From NCBI RefSeq assembly GCF_001073085.1, contig NZ_JVFV01000044.1, positions 81,838 through 145,837 on the forward strand: a stretch of DNA of 64,000 nucleotides, read 5' to 3'. Made by a program: the position numbers and the translations under genes. Below, piece after piece: positions 53,219-64,000 of the stretch. Position 1 is the first letter of the stretch, and the number at the start of each line of letters is the position of its first letter. Below the pieces are notes generated by a model. It was given only the letters and a program-made list of their open reading frames with translations, was not told the DNA's origin and ran no database searches. The DNA is from Streptococcus pseudopneumoniae. GTDB lineage: Bacteria; Bacillota; Bacilli; Lactobacillales; Streptococcaceae.

Positions 53219-53476
53219 ATGACAAAATCAAAGTACATTACACGTCTCAAACGCTCGGAAGGTCAATTACGAGGTATTCAAAAAATGATGGAGGAAGAGC
53301 GTGATTGTGTCGATATCATTACTCAATTAACAGCAGTGCGATCCAGTGTTGATCGTATTATTGAACTGATGATAACGGAGAATTTAACAGCTTGTATTAA
53401 CGACCCACTAGAGGATCCTCAAGCACAGAAGGAACGTTTAGAAAAAGCTGTTCAATACTTGATTAAACGCAAGTAA
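53219..53476 (+). CDS. cstR: CsoR/CstR-family persulfide sensor repressor
   Basis: An 85-residue DUF156 protein. Two Cys residues are kept at the CsoR metal positions, Cys30 (RDCVDI) and Cys59 (LTACI). The copper ligand His four residues before the second Cys is Asn55, so it cannot be a classical Cu(I) CsoR. This Cys-Cys, no-His pattern defines CstR, which senses reactive sulfur species. The facing rhodanese and CoA persulfide reductase genes fit that role. AAGGATAAAGAT is a weak ribosome binding site. Monocistronic. Confidence 0.88.
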   Translation: MTKSKYITRLKRSEGQLRGIQKMMEEERDCVDIITQLTAVRSSVDRIIELMITENLTACINDPLEDPQAQKERLEKAVQYLIKRK

Positions 53477-53516
53477 TAAAAAACAAACGTTTCTCCTAAA
53501 TAGTGAACAAATGATT

Positions 53517-53562
53517 AAAAGAGCAGTTGGTTTTCTTGAAATTAGACCAATTGCTCTTTTTG
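53517..53562. terminator. Shared convergent terminator of cstR and the rhodanese operon
   Basis: AAAGAGCA-(g)TTGGT (53518-53531) pairs with ACCAA-(t)TGCTCTTT (53546-53560) with an inner loop; T-run after and A-run before allow termination both ways. Confidence 0.85.
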
Positions 53563-53570
53563 AATTTTAT

Positions 53571-53867
53571 TTATTCAACATCACCAGGCCAAGCATTCAT
53601 GCCACCTTCTACATTGGTAACGGTGAGACCTTGGGCACTGAGAAATTGACAGGCAGAGGCGGAGCGCACTCCACCTTGACAAATGACATGGTATTCATGG
53701 TCCGGTTTGAGTTCTTTGTAGCCTTGCTCCAAGGTACTTAACGGAAGATTTTTTGCACCTGGTGCATGTCCTGCTTGGAATTCATGTACTTCACGGACAT
53801 CGATAAGATTTAGATTTTCATTTTGATATTTTTCATAAAAGTCAGCCATGCTGATATTAGTTACCAT
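53571..53867 (-). CDS. Single-domain rhodanese (sulfurtransferase)
   Basis: A 98-residue rhodanese. The active-site loop is VICQGGVRSASACQ, with Cys near residue 62; NLIDVREVHEFQAGHAPGAKNLP is the N-terminal hallmark. It moves sulfane sulfur, with the Cys persulfide as intermediate. It overlaps the CoA persulfide reductase gene by 11 bases and is the last gene of the operon. The start codon context is GGAGTAGAAT. Confidence 0.93.
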   Translation of the reverse strand: MVTNISMADFYEKYQNENLNLIDVREVHEFQAGHAPGAKNLPLSTLEQGYKELKPDHEYHVICQGGVRSASACQFLSAQGLTVTNVEGGMNAWPGDVE

Positions 53868-55512
53868 ATTCTACTCCTTCTGGGTTAGCCATTTTGTATA
53901 GTGAATAAGCGCCGTCAAGGTTTTGGACGGTAAATCCTGCTTGCTTGAGGATACGCTCTGCGATATAGCTACGTAAACCGCTGTGGCAGCTAACGATGTA
54001 GGCTTGGTTCTTGTCCAGTTCGTCCAAGCGTTCCCGTAGTTCGTTTAGGGGGATATGAATGGTATCGACTTTGAGTCGACCACTCTGAAATTCGCCACTT
54101 GTCCGTACATCAAGGAATTTCTTGCCCTTAGCTAGTTCGTCTTCGAGCTGGTACCATTGAATATTGTCGCTGAGACCTTCGATAAGGTTCAAGGCTGCGT
54201 AGCCCAGCATATTGACGGGATCCTTGGCAGAGCCAAATGGTGGCGCATAGGTGAACTCTAACTCTGGTAAGTCAAATACGGTGAGATTTCCCTTGATAGC
54301 AGTTGCTAGGATATCGATGCGCTTGTCAACACCTTTCTTCCCAACTCCTTGTGCACCATAGATTTTTCCAGTGGTTGGGTCAAAGAGGAGTTTCAAGGTC
54401 ATATCAGTAGCGCCTGGATAATAACCAGCGTGATCTTTTCCACTGACATGAAGTGCCTTGTAAGGGAGTTGATTCATGCGAAGGATACGTTCGCTGAGAC
54501 CAGTCGAAGCGGCTGTCATATCAAAGGCACGAACGATAGCAGTGCCGATGCTGCCCTTGTTTGTACGACCGAGTCCTGCGATGACGTCCGCCACTTGGCG
54601 GCCCTGGCGATTGGCAGGAGAAGCGAGAGAGATGAGAGCATCTTGGCTTGTAATCTCTTGCTTGACGACGATGGCATCCCCAACTGAAAAAATATCTTTT
54701 TGACTGGTTTCGTAGTGTTCGTCGACTAAGATACCGCCACGAAGTCCCAGTTCAATTCCCGCAGCTTTGGCCAGACCGTTTTCAGGTTCAACACCGACAG
54801 AAAGGATGGTGAGGTCAGAAGTGATTTTTTGACCATTTTCAATAACGATGACTTTTCCTTGGTCTTCAAATCGAGTCGCAGACTGGGAAGTGATGACACG
54901 GACACCGTTTGCCAGTAATTCTGCTTGGACAAAGGCTGCCATTTCTTGATCTAATGGTGGCAAGACATGAGGTGCTTTCTCCACGATGGTAACTTGCAAT
55001 CCCCGTTTCGCCAGATTTTCAGCCATTTCAAGCCCGATAAAGCCTGCACCGATAACGACAGCTTCTTTTGGATGATTGTCCAAGGCCGCCATAATTTCAT
55101 CGAGATCGGGAACATTGCGTAGCGTGAAGGTATTTTTAGCTTCTGCTAAGCCTTCAATGGTAGGAACAAATGGTTTAGCTCCTGGAGAGAGGATCAGTTT
55201 GTCATAGCTTTCTGTGAATTCTTGTCCATCATGGCGAACAGTCACAGTGTGTTCTTCTGGTGAAATCTGGATGACCTCGTGAAACGGTCGCACATCAAGA
55301 TTAAAGCGTGCCCTGAGACTTTCAGGAGTTTGGACCAATAAACTATCACGGTTTGCAATTTCTCCTGAAACATAGTAAGGTAGCCCACAGTTTGCAAAGG
55401 AAACAAAGGGACCTTTCTCAAAAATAATGATCTCAGCGTCCTCCATGAGACGTCTGATACGGGTTGCTGCTGACATACCGCCTGCAACTCCTCCAACAAT
55501 GATAACTTTCAT
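53857..55512 (-). CDS. CoA-disulfide / CoA-persulfide reductase with C-terminal rhodanese domain
   Basis: A 551-residue fusion. Pyridine nucleotide-disulfide oxidoreductase: FAD motif VGGVAGGMSAATRIRR, active-site Cys42 (SFANCGLPYYVSG), NAD(P)H motif VVIGAGFIGLEMAENLAKRG, and C-terminal dimer domain. The rhodanese domain (about 455-551) has CHSGLRS, with LDVRTSGEFQSGRL. Such CoADR-RHD enzymes reduce CoA persulfide or polysulfide. It stands between two rhodanese genes in an operon with a CstR-type operator, so it is part of sulfide/persulfide detoxification. AAAGGAGAAAGTCA is the ribosome binding site. Confidence 0.93.
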   Translation of the reverse strand: MKVIIVGGVAGGMSAATRIRRLMEDAEIIIFEKGPFVSFANCGLPYYVSGEIANRDSLLVQTPESLRARFNLDVRPFHEVIQISPEEHTVTVRHDGQEFTESYDKLILSPGAKPFVPTIEGLAEAKNTFTLRNVPDLDEIMAALDNHPKEAVVIGAGFIGLEMAENLAKRGLQVTIVEKAPHVLPPLDQEMAAFVQAELLANGVRVITSQSATRFEDQGKVIVIENGQKITSDLTILSVGVEPENGLAKAAGIELGLRGGILVDEHYETSQKDIFSVGDAIVVKQEITSQDALISLASPANRQGRQVADVIAGLGRTNKGSIGTAIVRAFDMTAASTGLSERILRMNQLPYKALHVSGKDHAGYYPGATDMTLKLLFDPTTGKIYGAQGVGKKGVDKRIDILATAIKGNLTVFDLPELEFTYAPPFGSAKDPVNMLGYAALNLIEGLSDNIQWYQLEDELAKGKKFLDVRTSGEFQSGRLKVDTIHIPLNELRERLDELDKNQAYIVSCHSGLRSYIAERILKQAGFTVQNLDGAYSLYKMANPEGVEYGN

Positions 55513-55532
55513 TGACTTTCTCCTTTATGCTT

Positions 55533-55838
55533 CTAGATGACCTTACCTGTCCAAGCGCTCATACCGCCTCGAACATTGACGACATCGTAACCTTTTTTCT
55601 TTAGCTTTTTAGCGGCTAGTTTGCTTCGTACACCAGAATGACAAATGACATAAAGTGTTTCTTTTGTTGCAGGTGTGTAAGAACCGATTTCTGTTAAAGG
55701 AACATTCTTGGCGTTTTTGATATGACCTCTACGGAATTCCGTAGGCGTCCGAACATCCAGTAGTTGAATCGGTTCCTTGAGTTTAACTTCTAACTCGCTG
55801 GTAGAAATACTGTCAATTTTTGTAAATAAGTGAAACAT
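55533..55838 (-). CDS. Single-domain rhodanese, first gene of the persulfide operon
   Basis: A 101-residue rhodanese beginning MFHLFTKIDSIS. LLDVRTPTEFRRGHIKNAKNVPL and the active-site loop YVICHSGVRSKLAA (Cys near residue 65) mark it. I start it at ATG 55838 after GGAGGTG; the longer frame has no start codon of note. It is led by the operator and promoter at 55851-55898, and is 20 bases from the reductase gene. Confidence 0.92.
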   Translation of the reverse strand: MFHLFTKIDSISTSELEVKLKEPIQLLDVRTPTEFRRGHIKNAKNVPLTEIGSYTPATKETLYVICHSGVRSKLAAKKLKKKGYDVVNVRGGMSAWTGKVI

Positions 55839-55850
55839 AGGCACCTCCAA

Positions 55851-55898
55851 ATATACCCTTATGGGGTATATTAAATCATGAAGTCAAGCTTTTGTCAA
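55851..55898 (-). promoter_or_regulatory. Promoter and CstR-type operator of the rhodanese operon
   Basis: Minus strand: TTGACA (55893-55898), 17-base spacer, TTTAAT (55870-55875). The palindrome ATATACCC-(ttatg)-GGGTATAT (55851-55871) overlaps the -10 end and the transcript start. ATACCC..GGGTAT inverted repeats are typical of CsoR/CstR binding sites. It is the expected target of the protein encoded at 53219. Confidence 0.85.
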
Positions 55899-56119
55899 GC
55901 AAATTGAATTGATTAGTATTGTATCTTTTTCAGTAAGTCGTTTGATTCTTTTTCGGTATACAAGATGCCAACTTACAAACTAAAGAGAGAATTTTTTTGT
56001 TGGTCGGTTGGTTAATGAATGGAACCAGTCCTATTTATTCAACAACTAGTTTTCTAGAACATTACCTTTTCTGAAAACAGGCCCCATCAATATTACAAGC
56101 AAAAAAATCGTTCAAAACC
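55899..56119. other. Gene-free intergenic stretch upstream of rpoB promoter
   Basis: I found no open frame with a ribosome binding site, no BOX, and no tRNA. There are short inverted repeats (GGTT...AACC near 56008-56030; CTAGTTTTCTAG at 56046-56057) of unclear meaning. A/T-rich throughout. Confidence 0.6.
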
Positions 56120-56148
56120 TTGAAAAATCTAGCTAAATAGGGTATAAT
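56120..56148 (+). promoter_or_regulatory. Sigma-A promoter of rpoBC
   Basis: TTGAAA (56120-56125), 17-base spacer, TATAAT (56143-56148). The leader to the rpoB start is about 250 bases. Confidence 0.85.
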
Positions 56149-56184
56149 ATAAATAATCATTTGTCGTAGGTTTTGTCTGAAATA

Positions 56185-56250
56185 TTGTCCGGACAAGGCT
56201 CACAGCAGTTAAATCTCCTGAAAAAGTCGGATTTAGCTGCTCTTTTTGTG
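56185..56250 (+). terminator. Terminator-like attenuator in the rpoBC leader
   Basis: TTGTCCGGACAA (56185-56196) is a perfect 12-base palindrome. Next, AGCAG-T-TAAATC (56204-56215) pairs with GATTTA-G-CTGCT (56230-56241) and is followed by CTTTTTGTGCTTTTTTT. That is an intrinsic terminator 55 bases after the expected transcript start and about 155 before rpoB. Transcription of rpoBC must read through it, so it may regulate rpoBC or make a short RNA. Further down, CTTTGT-a-ACAAAG (56272-56284) and AGCTTAG-gcga-CTAAGCT (56359-56376) are more stems. Confidence 0.65.
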
Positions 56251-56404
56251 CTTTTTTTCAGTTTTTTCGACCTTTGTAACAAAGATTTAAAGATTCTGAA
56301 AATTACCCAAAGAGGATAAGTTGATAGGGGTTTTAGAACCATCTAACGATAATTATTAGCTTAGGCGACTAAGCTTGGAACTTTATTTACAAAGGAGAAT
56401 CATC

Positions 56405-60007
<3,603 letters not shown>

Positions 60008-60039
60008 GTAGCTCACTTAGAATAGAAAGGGAAGAAATA

Positions 60040-63000
60040 GTGGTTGACGTAAATCGTTTTAAAAGTATGCAAATCACACTAGCTTCTCCAAGTAAAGTCC
60101 GTTCATGGTCTTATGGAGAAGTCAAAAAACCTGAAACAATCAATTACCGTACGTTGAAACCAGAACGTGAAGGACTATTTGACGAAGTCATCTTTGGTCC
60201 TACAAAAGACTGGGAATGTGCTTGTGGTAAGTACAAACGCATTCGTTACAGAGGGATTGTTTGTGACCGTTGTGGTGTTGAAGTAACGCGTACAAAAGTT
60301 CGTCGTGAACGTATGGGACACATCGAGTTGAAAGCTCCTGTATCTCATATCTGGTATTTCAAGGGGATTCCAAGCCGTATGGGCTTGACCCTTGATATGA
60401 GTCCTCGAGCACTTGAGGAAGTTATCTACTTTGCAGCTTATGTGGTGATCGATCCGAAGGATACACCACTTGAGCACAAATCAATCATGACAGAGCGTGA
60501 ATACCGTGAGCGCTTGCGTGAATATGGCTATGGATCGTTCGTTGCTAAAATGGGTGCCGAAGCTATCCAAGACCTCTTGAAACAAGTAGATCTTGAAAAA
60601 GAAATTGCTGAACTCAAAGAAGAGTTAAAAACAGCTACTGGACAAAAACGTGTCAAAGCTATCCGTCGTTTGGATGTTTTGGATGCTTTTCACAAGTCTG
60701 GTAACAAGCCTGAATGGATGATTCTCAACATCCTTCCAGTTATTCCACCAGATCTTCGTCCAATGTTGCAGTTGGATGGTGGCCGTTTTGCTTCATCTGA
60801 CTTGAACGACCTTTACCGTCGTGTTATCAACCGTAACAACCGTTTGGCTCGTTTGCTTGAGTTGAATGCACCTGGTATCATCGTTCAAAATGAGAAGCGT
60901 ATGCTTCAAGAAGCGGTTGACGCTTTGATTGACAATGGTCGTCGTGGTCGTCCAATTACAGGACCAGGTAGCCGTCCACTTAAATCATTGAGCCACATGC
61001 TCAAAGGTAAACAAGGACGCTTCCGTCAAAACTTGCTCGGTAAACGTGTTGACTTCTCAGGACGTTCCGTTATCGCCGTTGGTCCAACTCTTAAGATGTA
61101 CCAATGTGGTGTGCCACGTGAAATGGCGATCGAGCTCTTTAAACCATTTGTCATGCGTGAAATCGTAGCGCGTGATATCGTGCAAAACGTTAAAGCCGCT
61201 AAACGCTTGGTGGAACGTGGAGATGAGCGTATCTGGGATATCCTCGAAGAAGTTATCAAGGAACACCCAGTGCTTTTGAACCGCGCACCGACCCTTCACC
61301 GTTTGGGTATCCAAGCCTTTGAACCTGTCTTGATTGACGGTAAAGCCCTTCGCTTGCACCCGCTTGTCTGTGAAGCCTACAATGCCGACTTTGACGGTGA
61401 CCAAATGGCCATCCACGTACCTCTTTCAGAAGAAGCCCAAGCAGAAGCTCGTATCTTGATGCTTGCTGCTGAGCACATCTTGAACCCGAAAGATGGTAAA
61501 CCAGTTGTTACTCCATCTCAGGACATGGTTTTGGGTAACTACTACTTGACCATGGAAGAAGCTGGTCGTGAAGGTGAAGGAATGATCTTCAAAGACCGTG
61601 ACGAAGCTGTTATGGCTTATCGCAATGGCTATGTTCACCTCCACTCACGTGTTGGTATCGCAACAGACAGTCTTAACAAACCATGGACAGAAGAGCAAAA
61701 ACACAAAATCTTGCTTACAACTGTTGGTAAGATCCTCTTCAACGATATCATGCCAGAAGGCCTACCTTACTTGCAAGAACCAAATAATGCCAACTTGACA
61801 GAAGGCGTTCCAGCTAAATATTTCTTGCCATTAGGTGGAAATATCAAGGAAGCTATCGATGGACTTGAACTCAACCCGCCATTCAAGAAGAAAAACCTTG
61901 GAAATATCATCGCTGAAATCTTCAAACGTTTCCGTACGACAGAAACATCTGCCCTACTTGACCGTATGAAGAACCTCGGTTACCACCACTCAACTCTTGC
62001 AGGTTTGACAGTGGGTATTGCTGATATTCCAGTCGTTGAAGACAAGGCTGAAATCATCGAAGAATCACACAAACGTGTAGAACAAATCACAAAACAATTC
62101 CGTCGTGGTATGATCACAGATGACGAACGCTACAATGCTGTTACAGCTGAATGGCGTGCTGCCCGTGAAAAATTGGAGAAACGTTTGGTTGCCAACCAAG
62201 ATCCTAAGAACCCTATCGTTATGATGATGGACTCTGGAGCCCGTGGTAACATCTCAAACTTCTCACAGCTTGCCGGTATGCGTGGTCTGATGGCTGCTCC
62301 GAACGGACGTATCATGGAATTGCCAATCCTTTCAAACTTCCGCGAAGGTTTGTCAGTACTCGAAATGTTCTTCTCAACACACGGTGCTCGTAAAGGTATG
62401 ACCGATACGGCCCTTAAGACAGCCGACTCAGGTTACTTGACTCGTCGTTTGGTTGACGTTGCACAAGACGTTATCATTCGTGAGGATGACTGTGGAACTG
62501 ACCGTGGTCTCTTGATCCGTTCTATTACTGAAGGTAAAGAGATGATTGAGTCTCTTGAAGAACGTCTCAATGGTCGTTACACTAAGAAAACTGTTAAACA
62601 CCCAGAAACTGGTGCAGTTATCATTGGTCCAAATGAATTGATCACAGAAGACAAGGCGCGTGAAATCGTCAATGCTGGTGTTGAAGAAGTGACTATCCGC
62701 TCTGTATTTACATGTAACACTCGTCATGGTGTCTGCCGTCACTGTTATGGTATCAACTTGGCGACTGGTGATGCGGTTGAAGTTGGTGAAGCAGTTGGTA
62801 CAATCGCTGCTCAATCTATCGGTGAACCTGGTACACAGCTTACAATGCGTACCTTCCACACGGGTGGGGTTGCCTCAAATACCGATATCACTCAGGGTCT
62901 TCCTCGTGTCCAAGAAATCTTTGAAGCCCGCAATCCTAAAGGGGAAGCGGTTATCACAGAGGTCAAAGGACAAGTTACTGCTATCGAAGAAGATGCTTCA

Positions 63001-63702
63001 ACTCGTACTAAGAAAGTATTTGTTAAGGGTGAAACTGGAGAAGGCGAATACGTGGTACCATTTACAGCTCGTATGCGTGTTGAAGTTGGGGACCAAGTCT
63101 CTCGTGGTGCAGCATTGACAGAAGGTTCAATCCAACCAAAACGTCTCCTTGCTGTACGTGATGTCTTATCAGTTGAAACTTACCTCCTCGGTGAAGTACA
63201 AAAAGTTTACCGTAGCCAAGGGGTAGAAATCGGTGACAAACACATCGAGGTAATGGTTCGTCAAATGATCCGTAAAGTTCGTGTTATGGATCCAGGAGAC
63301 ACAGATCTTCTCATGGGAACGCTTATGGACATCAACGACTTTACAGATGCTAATAAGGATGTTCTCATCGCAGGTGGAGTGCCAGCAACTGGTCGTCCAG
63401 TCCTTATGGGAATTACCAAAGCCTCACTTGAAACAAATAGTTTCTTGTCAGCAGCTTCCTTCCAGGAAACAACTCGTGTCCTTACAGACGCAGCTATCCG
63501 TGGTAAGAAAGACCATCTCCTTGGTCTCAAGGAAAATGTTATTATCGGTAAAATCATCCCAGCTGGTACAGGTATGGCACGTTACCGTAACCTTGAACCA
63601 CAAGCAGTCAACGAAGAGTCTTACCTAGCATCTTCACAAGAAGAAGCTCCAGTTGATACGACTGTAGAAAAAGTCGTTGAAACTGTTGAAGTAAGCGAAT
63701 AA
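60040..63702 (+). CDS. rpoC: DNA-directed RNA polymerase subunit beta'
   Basis: A 1220-residue beta' subunit. The zinc finger CACG...CDRCGV is near residue 65; the catalytic [12 protein letters not shown] binds the active-site Mg2+; the trigger loop and bridge helix follow ([27 protein letters not shown]). GTG is the start ([11 protein letters not shown]) with GGGAAG upstream. The acidic, Val/Glu-rich C-terminus is slightly shorter than in pneumococcus as I recall it. A terminator follows. Confidence 0.97.
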   Translation: MVDVNRFKSMQITLASPSKVRSWSYGEVKKPETINYRTLKPEREGLFDEVIFGPTKDWECACGKYKRIRYRGIVCDRCGVEVTRTKVRRERMGHIELKAPVSHIWYFKGIPSRMGLTLDMSPRALEEVIYFAAYVVIDPKDTPLEHKSIMTEREYRERLREYGYGSFVAKMGAEAIQDLLKQVDLEKEIAELKEELKTATGQKRVKAIRRLDVLDAFHKSGNKPEWMILNILPVIPPDLRPMLQLDGGRFASSDLNDLYRRVINRNNRLARLLELNAPGIIVQNEKRMLQEAVDALIDNGRRGRPITGPGSRPLKSLSHMLKGKQGRFRQNLLGKRVDFSGRSVIAVGPTLKMYQCGVPREMAIELFKPFVMREIVARDIVQNVKAAKRLVERGDERIWDILEEVIKEHPVLLNRAPTLHRLGIQAFEPVLIDGKALRLHPLVCEAYNADFDGDQMAIHVPLSEEAQAEARILMLAAEHILNPKDGKPVVTPSQDMVLGNYYLTMEEAGREGEGMIFKDRDEAVMAYRNGYVHLHSRVGIATDSLNKPWTEEQKHKILLTTVGKILFNDIMPEGLPYLQEPNNANLTEGVPAKYFLPLGGNIKEAIDGLELNPPFKKKNLGNIIAEIFKRFRTTETSALLDRMKNLGYHHSTLAGLTVGIADIPVVEDKAEIIEESHKRVEQITKQFRRGMITDDERYNAVTAEWRAAREKLEKRLVANQDPKNPIVMMMDSGARGNISNFSQLAGMRGLMAAPNGRIMELPILSNFREGLSVLEMFFSTHGARKGMTDTALKTADSGYLTRRLVDVAQDVIIREDDCGTDRGLLIRSITEGKEMIESLEERLNGRYTKKTVKHPETGAVIIGPNELITEDKAREIVNAGVEEVTIRSVFTCNTRHGVCRHCYGINLATGDAVEVGEAVGTIAAQSIGEPGTQLTMRTFHTGGVASNTDITQGLPRVQEIFEARNPKGEAVITEVKGQVTAIEEDASTRTKKVFVKGETGEGEYVVPFTARMRVEVGDQVSRGAALTEGSIQPKRLLAVRDVLSVETYLLGEVQKVYRSQGVEIGDKHIEVMVRQMIRKVRVMDPGDTDLLMGTLMDINDFTDANKDVLIAGGVPATGRPVLMGITKASLETNSFLSAASFQETTRVLTDAAIRGKKDHLLGLKENVIIGKIIPAGTGMARYRNLEPQAVNEESYLASSQEEAPVDTTVEKVVETVEVSE

Positions 63703-63716
63703 AATAATGCTTAAAC

Positions 63717-63742
63717 AAAAAGAGGGTCTTCCCTCTTTTTTG
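63717..63742 (+). terminator. Intrinsic terminator of rpoBC
   Basis: AAAAAGAGGG-tctt-CCCTCTTTTT then T, a 10-bp stem. The IS200-like left end starts 7 bases later. Confidence 0.9.
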
Positions 63743-63748
63743 TATTAT

Positions 63749-64000
63749 GTGACTTTCAGTCCGTCTCGCTCCGTTAGGTGCGAGACAAAAGAACCACCCG
63801 CTATGCGGGTGCGCATCGAAGGTTATACCAAAAAACTCCAAACGCGATACAATTAAGGTGTTCAAGCCAATTGTAAAGCGAAAGGAGAAAAATATGGCTC
63901 AAAAAGCACATAGTTTATCACACACAAAATGGATGTGTTATATCACATTGTGTTCACCCCTAAGTATAGACGAAAAGTGATCTATAATCAATATCGAAGT
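63749..64000 (+). mobile_element. IS200/IS605-family element, second copy (runs off window)
   Basis: The left end begins gtgactttcagtccgtctcg, includes CACCCGC-tat-GCGGGTG (63795-63811), a stem absent from the copy at 40881, and the shared leader ending AAAGGAG. The transposase start ATG is at 63894 (MAQKAHSLSHTKWMC). It then goes out of frame after TGT (one base missing before TATCAC), hitting TGA at 63978-63980; the frame after the shift reads YHIVFTPKYRRKVIYNQYRS. The rest lies outside the window, so whether it is otherwise intact is not known. Confidence 0.85.
63894..64000 (+). pseudogene. IS200-like TnpA transposase, frameshifted, partial
   Basis: N-terminus MAQKAHSLSHTKWMC is followed by a one-base shortage. 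The next frame has the usual YHIVFTPKYRRKVIYNQYRS. As written, translation stops after 28 codons. The same shift is present in the copy at 40995. It may be a dead lineage, or a sequence that depends on ribosomal frameshifting; the missing 3' part would decide. Confidence 0.75.

Noticed and set aside
56375..56404. ATG extension of rpoB by ten codons
   Set aside because: No ribosome binding site; it overlaps a leader stem. The TTG after AAGGAG matches the known RpoB N-terminus.
62428..62859. 143-codon minus-strand ORF in rpoC
   Set aside because: Shadow ORF inside a highly conserved gene.

Overview
The window is chromosomal DNA from a low-GC Gram-positive coccus, almost certainly a mitis-group Streptococcus (S. 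mitis / oralis / infantis / pneumoniae relatives). This rests on near-recognisable pneumococcal-type proteins (RuvA, UvrA, CinA-RecA-DinF, DltXABCD, AdcRCBA, RpoB/RpoC), on BOX repeats (boxA-boxC type) at four places, and on a cin-box-like competence promoter before cinA. No rRNA, tRNA, prophage or CRISPR was seen. The gene order is not the standard S. pneumoniae one: dinF is followed directly by yebC, with no lytA-to-ply segment between them.

Layout. 1-5.3 kb: ruvA-tag-CPBP protease on the plus strand, then S66 peptidase, SemiSWEET, DUF1129 protein and corA on the minus strand. 5.4-9.3 kb: uvrA-pepQ. 9.3-12.5 kb: an mgtA-type Mg2+ ATPase behind a layered leader (strong promoter, M-box riboswitch, terminator-like hairpin, a 23-codon acidic/proline leader ORF with a good ribosome binding site, a long hairpin overlapping that ORF, then a BOX element). 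12.6-17.8 kb: spx, lipoproteins, ireB-ruvX-DUF1292, a cluster of repeated terminator-like hairpins, folC and a HAD phosphatase. 18-27.5 kb: purine permease, tsaE-GNAT-lytR, cinA-recA, pspC-like gene, GNAT, dinF and yebC; tsaE and dinF look leaderless. 27.7-34.4 kb: MarR-controlled heterodimeric ABC exporter with three operator copies, PAP2 phosphatase, LytTR regulator and LiaF-like protein. 34.5-40.8 kb: rpmB, asp23-fakA, and an ABC-2 transporter / two-component system operon. 40.9-41.8 kb: a scrapyard of an IS200-like remnant, a palindrome-bounded MITE-like element and the 3' end of a group II intron. 41.8-53.1 kb: dus-hslO, dltXABCD, adcRCBA and a VOC-family gene. 53.2-55.9 kb: a CstR-like persulfide sensor facing a rhodanese / CoA-persulfide-reductase operon with a palindromic operator. 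56.1-63.7 kb: rpoB-rpoC with a long leader carrying an intrinsic terminator. The window ends inside a second IS200-like copy.

Functional themes. Metal and redox homeostasis recur (Mg2+: corA, mgtA; Zn2+: adcRCBA; reactive sulfur: cstR regulon; thiol/disulfide: spx, hslO), as do envelope functions (dlt, lytR, LiaF-like, PAP2, two-component/ABC operon) and recombination/repair (ruvA, tag, uvrA, ruvX, cinA-recA). The most unusual items are the multi-layer mgtA leader, the terminator in the rpoBC leader, the leaderless tsaE and dinF, and the two IS200-like copies that share the same frameshift.

All calls are from reading the sequence and from recalled family knowledge; no database search or folding program was run.
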